A stretch of 64,000 nt of DNA from Pseudomonadota bacterium (lineage in GTDB: Bacteria > Desulfobacterota > Desulfobulbia > Desulfobulbales > JAGXFP01). Shown in pieces: positions 49,811 through 58,471 of the stretch (within the stretch, counting starts at the first letter, position 1; each line of letters starts with the position of its first letter). The stretch covers positions 1-64,000 of the forward strand of contig JAHJIQ010000050.1 in assembly GCA_018823285.1 (NCBI GenBank). The letters run 5' to 3'. Both the position numbers and the translations under genes were made by a program. The notes beneath the pieces are model-generated. The model made no database searches. It saw only the letters and a program-made list of their open reading frames with translations, and was not told the DNA's origin.

Positions 49811-50167
49811 ATGAACGACAGAAGACATGAGAAGAAAACAGTCCGCCTCGACGACGAGGGATATCTCACCGACCAGAATGACTGGGACGAGGATGTCGCT
49901 CTGTTCCTTGCCGGTCGTGAAGGCAGGGCTGAACTGACCGCAGAACAGATGGAGATCATCAGATTCATGCGGACCTATTACAAAAAGTACAACGCTTTCC
50001 CGATGCTGCAATATGTCTGTAAAAACATCAACCAGCCGCGTGAATGCGTAACCGAACAGTTCATCAACCCCGGAATCGCCTGGAAGATCGCCGGGCTGCC
50101 GAAACTGGACGGCATTCATTTCATCAGCCCGGACGGCAAGAACTTCCGGATGGAAGAGTGCTGCTGA
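49811..50167 (+). CDS. DsrC/TusE-superfamily protein lacking the canonical C-terminal cysteines
   Basis: A 118-aa DsrC-fold protein: VRLDDEGYLTDQNDWDEDVALFLA (about 10-33), LTAEQMEIIRFMRTYYKKYNAFPML (about 42-66) and the C-terminal arm AWKIAGLPKLDGI. In DsrC the arm carries two redox Cys at the positions here occupied by Trp and Ile. The protein instead extends about 16 residues and ends MEECC. It cannot act as a standard DsrC trisulfide carrier unless the terminal Cys pair substitutes. Members lacking both Cys have been called RspA-like and proposed as regulatory. The SD is GAGGAGG; a terminator follows at 50202. Confidence 0.85.
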   Translation: MNDRRHEKKTVRLDDEGYLTDQNDWDEDVALFLAGREGRAELTAEQMEIIRFMRTYYKKYNAFPMLQYVCKNINQPRECVTEQFINPGIAWKIAGLPKLDGIHFISPDGKNFRMEECC

Positions 50168-50201
50168 TCCAAGATCTGGCGCTCTGACGGCATAGGGATA
50201 A

Positions 50202-50240
50202 AACAAGGGGGAAGACGACTCAGGCCGCTTCCCCCTTGTT
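50202..50240. terminator. bidirectional intrinsic terminator
   Basis: A perfect 13-bp stem AACAAGGGGGAAG / CTTCCCCCTTGTT with a 13-nt loop lies between the plus-strand DsrC-like gene (35 nt after its stop) and the convergent acetyltransferase gene (stop at 50273), and can serve both. Confidence 0.88.
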
Positions 50241-50272
50241 ATTGATTGTCTGTGCCCCCAGTCGAAACCGGT

Positions 50273-50917
50273 TTAGAGATCTTTCACCATACTGATGATT
50301 CCGGGGGCGCCGATCATTTTCTCGAAGAACTCATCGGCTTTTTCTTCCTTCACCGAAAAGCCCAGTTTCTCATGGAGCTTGAGCGCGGGTTCATTGCCAA
50401 TGAAAATATTGACCTGGGCCTGCTTATAACCCTGGCTTCTCCCTTCATCGAGGACCGTTTCGATAAGCCGGGTCATAGCCCCTTTGCGTCGCTGGTCGGG
50501 AAGAATGCCCCCTCTATCAATCATCCAGGCACCATCGGTTTGTTCCGGCAGACATGGCAGGAACTTTGCGGTGCGGGCCTTGGCCACTTCATGCTCCGCA
50601 TCCGACCAGCCCAGAATAGCGATCACTTCCGGCATCGCATCATGCAGGGCCTGATAGCCAAGCTTTTTCGGATCATAGCCGCTCAGACAGCCGACCGCCT
50701 TGCCGCCAATCTCGGCTATCGTAAAAGAGCTGTGATGCAGAAGATGAGGCTTCTGGGTGATCGGCAGAAGAGATAAAAAAGTCTGGCATTCAGCCTCCTT
50801 GCAGCCGAGAATATGCTCGACAATACCCCGTCCCACATGCTGCCTGCCTGCCATCATGATAGTCTGGGCAAGAAAAACAGCGTCATCCTGAGTCGCTTTG
50901 CGAATAGTCAGATCCAT
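50273..50917 (-). CDS. GNAT-family N-acetyltransferase
   Basis: A 214-aa acetyltransferase. The acetyl-CoA site is seen in GGILPDQRRKGAMTRLIETVLDEG (about 135-158; RRKGAMTRL is the Q/RxxGxA motif), followed by AQVNIFIGNEPALKLHEKLGFSV, a typical GNAT strand-helix pair. The substrate is unknown. The N-terminal IRKATQDDAVFLAQTI is a standard GNAT opening. Confidence 0.88.
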   Translation of the reverse strand: MDLTIRKATQDDAVFLAQTIMMAGRQHVGRGIVEHILGCKEAECQTFLSLLPITQKPHLLHHSSFTIAEIGGKAVGCLSGYDPKKLGYQALHDAMPEVIAILGWSDAEHEVAKARTAKFLPCLPEQTDGAWMIDRGGILPDQRRKGAMTRLIETVLDEGRSQGYKQAQVNIFIGNEPALKLHEKLGFSVKEEKADEFFEKMIGAPGIISMVKDL

Positions 50918-51002
50918 ATTCCAACCCCCACCTGAATTTATTTATTATCCTCCAAACAAACCCATACAAAACTACCGGATCATGCAAAAACAGGCCATAA
51001 AT

Positions 51003-51326
51003 TTATTTTTTTTCATCCGGAACCTTTCCGGTCCTTTTCTGCGCCTGCTCGATCAGTTCAACCAGGGACAACACCTTCGGCTTTTGTGGTTTTGCAAAGG
51101 CTTCCGCCCATTCTTCGGGGCTGAGCTCGTTACGCAGGAATTCTTCCACCGGGAAATAAACATACCAGCAGTCAAGTGTCTTCATACAGGGCAGCCCGTT
51201 ATTTTCCCGGCGGCAGTAGGAAAAAGATATCAGGTGGCCAAGCTTTCTGCACCTGATCGTAAATGCATCTTCCGGGGGAACAGTATTCGGACCTTTTACC
51301 ACTTTTTCATCAACCATCTCCGACAC
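51003..51326 (-). CDS. small Cys-containing protein of unknown function
   Basis: A 107-aa protein with four Cys in IRCRKLGHLISFSYCRRENN...LPCMKTLDCWYVYFP, spaced as in a structural zinc or disulfide site, and a basic Lys-rich C-terminus. No family was recognised. It lies 2 nt after the aldo/keto reductase stop on the same strand, implying co-transcription. Confidence 0.75.
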   Translation of the reverse strand: MSEMVDEKVVKGPNTVPPEDAFTIRCRKLGHLISFSYCRRENNGLPCMKTLDCWYVYFPVEEFLRNELSPEEWAEAFAKPQKPKVLSLVELIEQAQKRTGKVPDEKK

Positions 51327-51328
51327 TC

Positions 51329-52168
51329 CTAGATCACGCCTCTGTAGAAAGCCATCTTTGCCGCATATGGGCGGAAAAGATCAACCAGATCTTTTTTCTC
51401 TTTATCGACAAGCCTTTCCGCCCCGCCAAGGGCGGCCAGGGTCTTCACCTCATCAGGGGAGGAGCAGCCGATGATCGGCAGGGTGAGATCAAAAGACATG
51501 GCGAACCGGATAAGCAGTTCCGGGGTGATCTGCAGTTTCGGCATGATAAAATGGGATGCCCCCAGCACCTTCATCCCGATCACCGCCATTCCCTTTTTCC
51601 TTGCCGCCGGCAGGGTATGGGTCAGAAAGCCGCCCAAAAGTTCCTCCACCGGATTGACCGGAAGCAGCACACTGTCAATCGGCCACTCTTCCACCGCCCT
51701 GGTAAGAATATATGGATCATGGTGTCCGGTCACCCCAATAAAACGGACCTTCCCTTCTTTTTTCGCTGCAACAAAGGCCTCCAGGGCGCCACCCGGCCGG
51801 GAGATCGCGAGCAGGTCATCTTCCGTCCGAATATCGTGGATCTGCCAAAGGTCAAGATAATCGGTCGAAAGCCGTTTCAGGGAATGCTCCAGGTCGCTGT
51901 TGGCGCCGTCCCGGTCCCGGGCTGCGGATTTACTGGTCTGGAAAACAGCTTTCCGTAAAGCGGGATCGCTTCCCCACACCCTGCCGTAATAGACCTCACT
52001 ATCGGAATAGACCCTGGCCGAATCGAAATAGGTTATCCCGCGGTCAACCGCCTCCCGGATTACTTCCTCCGCCTCTTTTGCCCGGCCATAGGTGCGGAGG
52101 ATGCCTTCCCCGCCCATCCCGACTCGGGAGACATTACGGCCGCTTTTGCCAAAGGGTACTGTTTTCAT
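51329..52168 (-). CDS. aldo/keto reductase
   Basis: A 279-aa NADPH-dependent TIM-barrel oxidoreductase. Motifs: VGMGGEGILRTYG, GITYFDSARVYSDSEVYYG (catalytic Asp and Tyr region), LSTDYLDLWQIHDI, IGVTGHHDPYIL and the C-terminal LPIIGCSSPDEVKTLA. ATG 52168 begins the conserved MKTVPFGKSGRNVSRVGMGG; the extension to 52243 has no homology features. The substrate is unknown. The length is at the short end of the family, and it resembles the subgroup that lacks the C-terminal ferredoxin part. Confidence 0.9.
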   Translation of the reverse strand: MKTVPFGKSGRNVSRVGMGGEGILRTYGRAKEAEEVIREAVDRGITYFDSARVYSDSEVYYGRVWGSDPALRKAVFQTSKSAARDRDGANSDLEHSLKRLSTDYLDLWQIHDIRTEDDLLAISRPGGALEAFVAAKKEGKVRFIGVTGHHDPYILTRAVEEWPIDSVLLPVNPVEELLGGFLTHTLPAARKKGMAVIGMKVLGASHFIMPKLQITPELLIRFAMSFDLTLPIIGCSSPDEVKTLAALGGAERLVDKEKKDLVDLFRPYAAKMAFYRGVI

Positions 52169-52349
52169 AAAGAGTGTCCAGTCGAGTATATTTACAGGAA
52201 AATCCGGTATCTCAAGAGTACCCTCTCCACCGGGAAATATCAATTTCCTCCAAAAACCATGGCGGGCAGCAAAACAAACTCATATTGTCATATCACACCT
52301 TCCCCGATATCATATACTAACAGAGATGACATGTATGAATGAATCCGGA

Positions 52350-53423
52350 ATGAAAAATAAAATCCTGCTGCCCCTGGTCCTGTTCATCCTCTTGCCGGCC
52401 GGATGCGCCAGGGCTGAACGGCCGACAGAGGATTTGTCACCCCCCGCCCACCACGACGGCGCGAGATTCAAAAACCCCTATCTGCCGGAAAAAGAGCGCG
52501 GGTTCCTGAACTATTTCAAAATGCGCTACTTCAGCGGCGAAAAGTATGCCGATTATGAGAGCAACGCCCACAAAGTGCCGGTGGTCAGGGCGGACCTGGA
52601 AAAGATCAACGCCCCCGGCAATGAACTGCAGGTGACCTGGATCGGGCACGCGACCATGCTGATCCAGTACCGCGGGATCAACATCCTGACCGATCCCATG
52701 TTCTCAGACCGGGCCTCCCCGGTCGGCTTTGCCGGACCGAAGCGTTACCACCCTCCGGCCTTGCGAATACAAGATCTTCCCCGGATCGACTATATCGTCA
52801 TCTCCCACAACCATTACGACCATCTCGACCTTGCCTCGGTAAAAGCGATCGGCTCGGCTCCTCTCTGGCTGGTGCCCCTGCGGCTCAAAGAATGGTTTGT
52901 GAACGCCGGGATCGATGCAGACAGGGTGGTGGAGCTCGACTGGTGGGACAGCAAACGCTTCGGGCAAACCACCATCACTGCAACTCCGGTGCAGCACTGG
53001 TCGGCCAGAAACTTCTGGAGCCGCCGCAAAACCCTGTGGGTTTCCTGGCTGATCAGGATCGGCGACAGATCGCTCTGGTACAGCGGCGACACCGGTTACA
53101 ACCCTTTTCAGTTCAAGGAAATCGGCAACAGGTATCCGGATATCGATCTCGGCCTGATCTCAATCGGCGCCTATGAGCCGCGCTGGTTCATGAAGGACAT
53201 GCATATCAATCCGGCTGAAGCGGTACAGATCCATTCCGAGATCGGCGCACGCCGGTCTCTCGGCATTCAGTGGGGAACCTTCCAGCTGACCGCGGAACCG
53301 ATCGATGATCCGCCGATCAAACTTCGTGAGGCCTTGATTGCCGGAAACATTGATCCGGAACAATTCCCGCCGATGAAGATCGGAGAAACGCGAATCATCA
53401 AGGCCGGACCTGACAAAGAGTGA
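52350..53423 (+). CDS. MBL-fold metallohydrolase, NAPE-PLD/UlaG-like lipoprotein
   Basis: A 357-aa metallo-beta-lactamase-fold hydrolase with a lipoprotein signal (MKNKILLPLVLFILLPAGC). The zinc motif VISHNHYDHLD is intact, preceded by TWIGHATMLIQYRGINILTDP and followed by WYSGDTGYN and IGAYEPRWFMKDMHINPAEA, as in NAPE-phospholipase-D-like enzymes. Starts at 52326 and 52335 are in frame and add a few residues. Predicted to act in the periplasm on a phosphodiester or lipid substrate; the exact substrate is unknown. Confidence 0.88.
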   Translation: MKNKILLPLVLFILLPAGCARAERPTEDLSPPAHHDGARFKNPYLPEKERGFLNYFKMRYFSGEKYADYESNAHKVPVVRADLEKINAPGNELQVTWIGHATMLIQYRGINILTDPMFSDRASPVGFAGPKRYHPPALRIQDLPRIDYIVISHNHYDHLDLASVKAIGSAPLWLVPLRLKEWFVNAGIDADRVVELDWWDSKRFGQTTITATPVQHWSARNFWSRRKTLWVSWLIRIGDRSLWYSGDTGYNPFQFKEIGNRYPDIDLGLISIGAYEPRWFMKDMHINPAEAVQIHSEIGARRSLGIQWGTFQLTAEPIDDPPIKLREALIAGNIDPEQFPPMKIGETRIIKAGPDKE

Positions 53424-53437
53424 TATATGAGCGGTGT

Positions 53438-53695
53438 ATGAAGGAGATTCAAATCAGCATTGAAGGCGAAGTCGGCCGGGAAGACGCTCAGAAAAAGGCC
53501 GAATCCATCGCCCGGCAGGAGAATCCGGACACTTTTGTCATTTCCCGATACAACCGGCACGCCAATGCCTGTTCGCCCTGCTGCCTGAAAGGAAAGATCG
53601 GGGAAAAGCCCGGCTGGGAAATCTATGGAGAAAACCATGGCGGCCGACTTAAGATAACGATTAATAATGGAGAGTACGTTTTCATACTCAGTTGA
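53438..53695 (+). CDS. small conserved-type protein of unknown function
   Basis: An 85-aa protein (MKEIQISIEGEVGREDAQKK...) with a compact alpha/beta pattern, a CSPCC cluster near residue 47, and a C-terminal GGRLKITINNGEYVFILS. ATG 53438 was chosen over GTG 53420, which overlaps the upstream stop. It follows the MBL hydrolase closely and is likely co-transcribed. Function unknown. Confidence 0.7.
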   Translation: MKEIQISIEGEVGREDAQKKAESIARQENPDTFVISRYNRHANACSPCCLKGKIGEKPGWEIYGENHGGRLKITINNGEYVFILS

Positions 53696-53809
53696 TTCGA
53701 AGAAAATATCGAAGACAGAAGGTGAGGCCAGATATTTACTCTCAGAGCCCAACACCTCTATTCTTGCTCCTGACTGCTGGCTTCTGAATTCTTAATAAAA
53801 AGGACCCAA

Positions 53810-55525
53810 ATGACCACCAACTTCGAATTCTGGAAACTCCTGGCAGGCCTCAGCATCTTCATCTACGGGATGTTCATGCTCGAAGATTCGATCAAGGCCC
53901 TGTCCGGGCGAGTCTTCAGGAAGCTGATCTCCCACTATACCCGGAGCAAGCTTCGCGCCGTCGGCAGCGGGGCCTTTGTTACCGCCGTTCTCCAGAGCAG
54001 TTCCGCGGTTTCCCTGATGATCCTGGCCTTCGTCGGGGCCGGGGTCATGAACATGGAAAACGCCATCGCCGTTATGATGGGAGCAAATATCGGCACCACC
54101 TTCACCGCCTGGATCGTGGCTCTCATCGGTTTCAAGATCAAGATCGAGAGTTTTGCCCTGCCGATCATCGCCCTGGGCGGAATCCTCCTGATCACTTCCG
54201 ATCATGACTCGAAATTCTTCAGCTTCAGCAGGCTCCTGATCGGTCTCGGCTTTCTCTTTCTTGGCCTCGACTACATGAAGGGGAGCGCGGAAAGCCTTAC
54301 CAGTGGATTTGACCTGCAATCCCTGCCGGTCCACAGCCTGTGGATTTACCTGCTGGTCGGCATCGTCCTTACCGCCATCATGCAGGCAAGCGCTGCCACT
54401 ATCGCCCTGGTGATGACCGCCCTGCACTCCGGACTGATCGACTTCCAGATGGCGCTGGCGATGGTGGTCGGCGCCAATATCGGCACCACCGTGACCGTGC
54501 TGCTCGGTTCGATGGGAAAAGGAGTAAGAACCAAGAAGATTGTCGGCATCAGCCACCTGACTTTTAACTGCATCACCGGCCTCATCGCCTTTATCAGTCT
54601 TGATCTCTTTGACTGGCTGCTCAGGATTCTGCTCGGGAACGGCTACAATAGCGTGACAGGTCTTGCCCTGTTCCATACCCTGTTCAATCTGCTGGGGGTC
54701 ATCATCTTTTTTCCCTTCATCAACCTGCTGGCCAGGACCCTGATCAGGATCTATCCCCATAAAAAAACCGTTCTCACCCTCTATCTTGACCGGACCCCGG
54801 TGGAAGTGGCCGATGCGGCAACAGAAGCACTGGCCAAAGAGACCTATCACCTCCTTGAAGAGTGCCAGCTTTACAACTTGCGCTCTCTCCGGCTGGACGA
54901 AAAACTGATCTTTGATCATGACCTGCCGTTTGAAAAAAACATCGGCGGAAAATTGAAGCTGAAAGATCTCTATGACAACATCAAGCTGCTGCACGGTGAA
55001 ATATTCTCATTTTATACGAGCCTGCAATCGCACAAACTTGAAGAGTCCGAGGCAAAAACCCTGGAGCGGCTGAGTTTCGCGTCGCGAAACATCATGAACG
55101 CCCTGAAAAATTTCAAAGGTATTCAGGGCGATCTGGAGGAGTTTGACAGTTCGGAAAACTTTTACCTGAACACCCAGTACAACACTTTCCGGAAAAGACT
55201 CATGGAGCTCTACCACGACCTGAACCGGATCCGCTCCCTTAGCGGCAGCAAAGACCAGTACCGGGAACTCGTGAAAACGTTTCTCCATCTCGAAGAAACC
55301 GATAAACGCTTCGTCAGCGACACCATGAAGGCCGTTGCCGATAACAAGATCCAGGATATCGACATCGCCTCACTCCTCCTGGCGAACCGGCTTTTCAACC
55401 AGGCATGCCGCCTGCAACTCTTCAGCGTCAAGGACATCATGCTCACCCCGGAGCAGATCAGCGATTTTGATCACGCCCTGGACATGAAAGAACTGCTGGA
55501 GGAAGAGAAGAAGACAGAGAAATGA
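53810..55525 (+). CDS. Na+/phosphate cotransporter family protein with PhoU-like tail
   Basis: A 571-aa protein. The membrane part (1-310) has the repeated QSSSAVSLMILAF and QASAATIALVMTAL motifs of NptA/NPT2-type transporters and the twin MGANIGTTFTAW and VGANIGTTVTVL. The cytoplasmic tail (about 340-560) is helical and PhoU-like. It probably takes up phosphate with Na+, or exports it under regulation. A short CTTCTGAATTC repeat remnant lies just upstream (53763-53793). Confidence 0.92.
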   Translation: MTTNFEFWKLLAGLSIFIYGMFMLEDSIKALSGRVFRKLISHYTRSKLRAVGSGAFVTAVLQSSSAVSLMILAFVGAGVMNMENAIAVMMGANIGTTFTAWIVALIGFKIKIESFALPIIALGGILLITSDHDSKFFSFSRLLIGLGFLFLGLDYMKGSAESLTSGFDLQSLPVHSLWIYLLVGIVLTAIMQASAATIALVMTALHSGLIDFQMALAMVVGANIGTTVTVLLGSMGKGVRTKKIVGISHLTFNCITGLIAFISLDLFDWLLRILLGNGYNSVTGLALFHTLFNLLGVIIFFPFINLLARTLIRIYPHKKTVLTLYLDRTPVEVADAATEALAKETYHLLEECQLYNLRSLRLDEKLIFDHDLPFEKNIGGKLKLKDLYDNIKLLHGEIFSFYTSLQSHKLEESEAKTLERLSFASRNIMNALKNFKGIQGDLEEFDSSENFYLNTQYNTFRKRLMELYHDLNRIRSLSGSKDQYRELVKTFLHLEETDKRFVSDTMKAVADNKIQDIDIASLLLANRLFNQACRLQLFSVKDIMLTPEQISDFDHALDMKELLEEEKKTEK

Positions 55526-55585
55526 CTTTCTGGAAATCTTTGAGAGGAGACGCCATGCGGCGCAAGGGTATAACACGCGGGACAT

Positions 55586-55786
55586 CTGAAGCCAGGAGCC
55601 AGAAGCCAGAATTCAGAAAGAATGGAACTTCACGATCTTTACCTTTTATTCCGGCTCCCGGCTTCTAGCTTCTGACTCCCATCTTCCGGCTCCCGGCTCC
55701 TGGCCCCTGTCTCCTGTCTCCTGTCTCCTGGCTCCTGTCTCCTGGCTCCTGGCTCCCGGCTCCCGGCTTCTGACTCCCGCCTCACA
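55586..55786. repeat. low-complexity CTCCTGG/CTTCTGG repeat array
   Basis: Imperfect 7-bp units, CCAGAAG-type at 55590-55615 and CTCCTGG/CTCCCGG/CTCCTGT-type at 55655-55785, of the same kind as at 29097-29290 and within the MITE-like elements. It fills the gap between the convergent transporter and SDR genes and touches the SDR stop codon. Confidence 0.88.
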
Positions 55787-56534
55787 CCTTCCTGTCTATC
55801 GCAAAAGGTCCGCAGCTTTGGCAGACCGGCATGACCTCTATCCGGTTGACATTCACATGGGGGGGCCGGGTGACCGCCCAGTGAACCATCTCGGCAATGT
55901 CCGCTGCGGTGAGCGGCTCCGTCCCCGCATAGACCTCTGCCGCTTTCTTTGCGTCCCCGTTGAAGCGGACCACGGAAAATTCGGTCTCGGCAAGCCCCGG
56001 TTCGATATTGGTCACCCGCACCCCGCTGCCAAGCACGTCGGCCCTCAAATTATTTGAAAACTGTTTGACAAACGCCTTACTCGCCCCGTAGACATTGCCG
56101 CCGGGATAAGGCCAATTTCCCGCAACCGAACCGATATTGACAATATGCCCTGAACCACGCTTCACCATCCCGGGCAGAACAAACCGGGTGCAGTACATCA
56201 GCCCCTTGATATTGGTATCGACCATCTCCTCCCACTGGTCAAGATCTGCCTCCTGGGCCGGACCCATGCCCAAAGCAAGACCTGCGTTATTGACCAGCAC
56301 ATCAATATCCCGGAAACCTTCCGGCAGTCCGGCGAGATCCTTCTCCACCGCCTCCCGTTCCCGGACATCCTGAACCAGAATATGACATTCAGCATTCAGT
56401 TCATCCTGCAACGCCTCCAAACGGTCCGCCCTGCGGCCGGTGAGGATCAGTTTCCAGCCATCGCTCGCAAACAGTCGTGCACACTCCTTGCCGAAACCGG
56501 AGGTCGCACCGGTGATTAAAATTGTTTTCTGCAT
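55782..56534 (-). CDS. short-chain dehydrogenase/reductase (YdfG-like)
   Basis: A 250-aa NADP-type SDR. Cofactor loop TGATSGFGKECARLF (TGxxxGxG), acidic/basic strand RRADRLEAL, NNAGLALG, the catalytic Ser in VNIGSVAGNWPY, and YGASKAFVKQF with the YxxxK pair. The sequence most resembles the 3-hydroxy acid dehydrogenase YdfG group by its IEPGLAETEFSVVRF segment. ATG 56534 is preferred; a TTG five codons earlier is in frame. Confidence 0.92.
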   Translation of the reverse strand: MQKTILITGATSGFGKECARLFASDGWKLILTGRRADRLEALQDELNAECHILVQDVREREAVEKDLAGLPEGFRDIDVLVNNAGLALGMGPAQEADLDQWEEMVDTNIKGLMYCTRFVLPGMVKRGSGHIVNIGSVAGNWPYPGGNVYGASKAFVKQFSNNLRADVLGSGVRVTNIEPGLAETEFSVVRFNGDAKKAAEVYAGTEPLTAADIAEMVHWAVTRPPHVNVNRIEVMPVCQSCGPFAIDRKV

Positions 56535-56873
56535 TTTATTTTCCGCCAATATTAGATCCAGTCCGGATATTTAACATTCAGCTTACAGGTGTTAATACTT
56601 TCAACCAACATTCAGAGCAACTGAATATTCTCGGCATAAGTGACAAAACTTATTGATCATCTGGATTCCCAGAGGTTTCGAACCATCCCGAAAACCATTT
56701 TTTATGGCGCGATTTTGAATTTCGGAGTTGACTTCTTCTCTTGCTGACAGGAATGATGTATTTCTTTAGCGATTACCATCGGAACTCAGCCTATGTTCCT
56801 GAGAACAAGATCACTAGCTGATATGGTTTATTTTATTTAGATCTATAGGTGCAGCAGGAACCAATTGGTCCGT

Positions 56874-56937
56874 CCTTCGACAAGCTCAGGATGGGCAGTT
56901 TAGCAGTAATTCCGCTCACTCTGAGCTTGTCGAAGAG
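56874..56937. repeat. inverted pair of CTTCGACAAGCTCAG palindromic repeats
   Basis: CCTTCGACAAGCTCAGGAT (56874-56892) and its inverted copy TCTGAGCTTGTCGAAGAG (56920-56937) form a stem-loop, as at 43267-43345. The remaining part of 56535-57044 shows no gene or tRNA-like sequence. Confidence 0.85.
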
Positions 56938-57044
56938 TCATTGGGTGAAATTGTGTGGTCACCAGAATTTCTTTTGTATCCCTCTGCAAAAGAGAGAGAC
57001 ATTCACTTTTTTCGATGAACACCCGGGGAAGGATACAACCGACC

Positions 57045-57494
57045 ATGACCCTGTATTATGAAGATATCACCCTGAATCAGCCAGACCGTCTGGGGCCGTT
57101 CGCCCTCACCGAGGAAGGAATCATCGAGTTTGCCGCCATCTGGGACCCGCTGCCCCTGCACACTGCAAACGATTACGCCGGAAAAACCTCATACGGGAAG
57201 GTGATCGCTTCCGGTTTCCACCTTCTGGCCATCTGCCAGAAACTTTTCATCGAACAGTATCCGATGGCGGTGGAGATCGGCCTTGGTCTTGACGAGGTAC
57301 GTTTCATAAGCCCCGGCCTGCCGGGCGATCTCCTCACCCTGGAGATCAAAGCGATCAGCATGCGGGAGTCAAGGTCAAACCCCGCCGTCGGCATTGTCAC
57401 CCATTCCTCCCGGCTGCTGACCCAGGACGACAGGACAGTGCTGACCTACAAGGGAACCGGCATGATTGAAAAGAGGGAGAGATTCACCGGTTAA
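57045..57494 (+). CDS. MaoC-like (hot-dog fold) dehydratase
   Basis: A 149-aa R-hydratase-like protein. The substrate/catalytic helix region reads FAAIWDPLPLHTANDYAGKT and YGKVIASGFHLLAICQKLF, matching the MaoC pattern Dx(4-5)H with the downstream GxxAxG-like turn. The C-terminal GDLLTLEIKAISMRESRS is the usual long central helix-strand segment. ATG 57045 begins the conserved region. It probably hydrates an enoyl thioester; the substrate is unknown. Confidence 0.85.
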   Translation: MTLYYEDITLNQPDRLGPFALTEEGIIEFAAIWDPLPLHTANDYAGKTSYGKVIASGFHLLAICQKLFIEQYPMAVEIGLGLDEVRFISPGLPGDLLTLEIKAISMRESRSNPAVGIVTHSSRLLTQDDRTVLTYKGTGMIEKRERFTG

Positions 57495-57566
57495 GAGCAG
57501 CGCGGTGCAGACAATCCCGCCTCCCTGCAAAATCCCGGAGTGTCGCCGGATTTTTCCGAAGGCCTC

Positions 57567-58379
57567 TCACCAGAGAAATGCGACCGCCCTTTTGTGGAGG
57601 ATAGAGTCGTCAAATACCTTTTCGGCGGGTTTTCCGGCCAGACCGAGACAGACATGGAGCGGCAGCAGGTGTTCTTCGCGGGGGTGGCAATAGCGGGCAC
57701 CGGGGGCCTTCCGCCAATCGAGCAGACGCTTTTCCCGTTCGGCCTGCTGCAAGTTGCCGGTGCAAACCTCGATCAGCCAGTCCTGAAAAGCATCGTTGTC
57801 CGGGTTGGAACGGTCCGGGCCCTGCATGGAAAACTCCTGCATATTGTGAAAGGAAAATCCGGAACCGATGACCAGAATGTTTTGCCGCATCAACTCACGG
57901 AGCGCCCTTCCGAGGGCGATATGCGCGGCCGGATCAAGACCGTCCAGCAGAGAAAGCTGCAGGGCCGGAATATCCGCCTTCGGAAAGATCAGCATCAGGG
58001 GAATAAAAAGGCCGTGGTCGAATCCCCGTTCTGGATCGCTCCTGGCGGGGATGTTGCGGTTCTCGAGCAGTTCAATGATCCGCTCGGCCAGTTCTGGACT
58101 GCCCGGAGCAGGGTATTCGATGTTATACGCTTCCCTCGGAAACCCGTAATAATCATAGAATAAAGGAGGATTTGCTCCACTCAGCACCGTGGCGGTGGCT
58201 TCCTCCCAGTGGGCGCTGATGACCAGAATGGCCTCTGGTTTCCTGAGCTGTGACGGAAGTCGGGCCATGAATTCCACCATCTTCTGGTGGCTGGCTTCAC
58301 CCAGGATCGGCAACGGCCCGCCGCCATGGGAGAAATAGAGTACCTGGCCCCTGGCTTGAGATGTCTTATCAATCATCAT
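57567..58379 (-). CDS. LigB/DODA-type extradiol dioxygenase family protein
   Basis: A 270-aa class III extradiol dioxygenase-like protein. Metal-site candidates are SHGGGP near the N-terminus (His18), ISAHWEE (His56) and RGFDHGLFIPL (His near 118), the zinc/iron pattern of the YgiD/DOPA-dioxygenase group. SGFSFHNMQEF is another conserved segment. In plants relatives open the ring of DOPA; bacterial substrates vary. It starts at ATG 58379 (second Met at 58376). Confidence 0.88.
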   Translation of the reverse strand: MMIDKTSQARGQVLYFSHGGGPLPILGEASHQKMVEFMARLPSQLRKPEAILVISAHWEEATATVLSGANPPLFYDYYGFPREAYNIEYPAPGSPELAERIIELLENRNIPARSDPERGFDHGLFIPLMLIFPKADIPALQLSLLDGLDPAAHIALGRALRELMRQNILVIGSGFSFHNMQEFSMQGPDRSNPDNDAFQDWLIEVCTGNLQQAEREKRLLDWRKAPGARYCHPREEHLLPLHVCLGLAGKPAEKVFDDSILHKRAVAFLW

Positions 58380-58471
58380 TTTCTTACAGTAGGAATTGTT
58401 TCCCGTTTTTCAACAAGGATGCCGCAAACACGTTGTACCGCATTCCCAGAGTGTTTGCCTTGCCATCATTC

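Noticed and set aside
53792..54994. Minus-strand ORF rich in Asp, Gly and Gln opposite the Na/Pi transporter
   Set aside because: Composition is typical of an antisense frame of a hydrophobic protein; no domain seen.
56640..56720. tRNA-like GGTTTCGAACC sequence
   Set aside because: No acceptor stem or anticodon arm can be formed around it.
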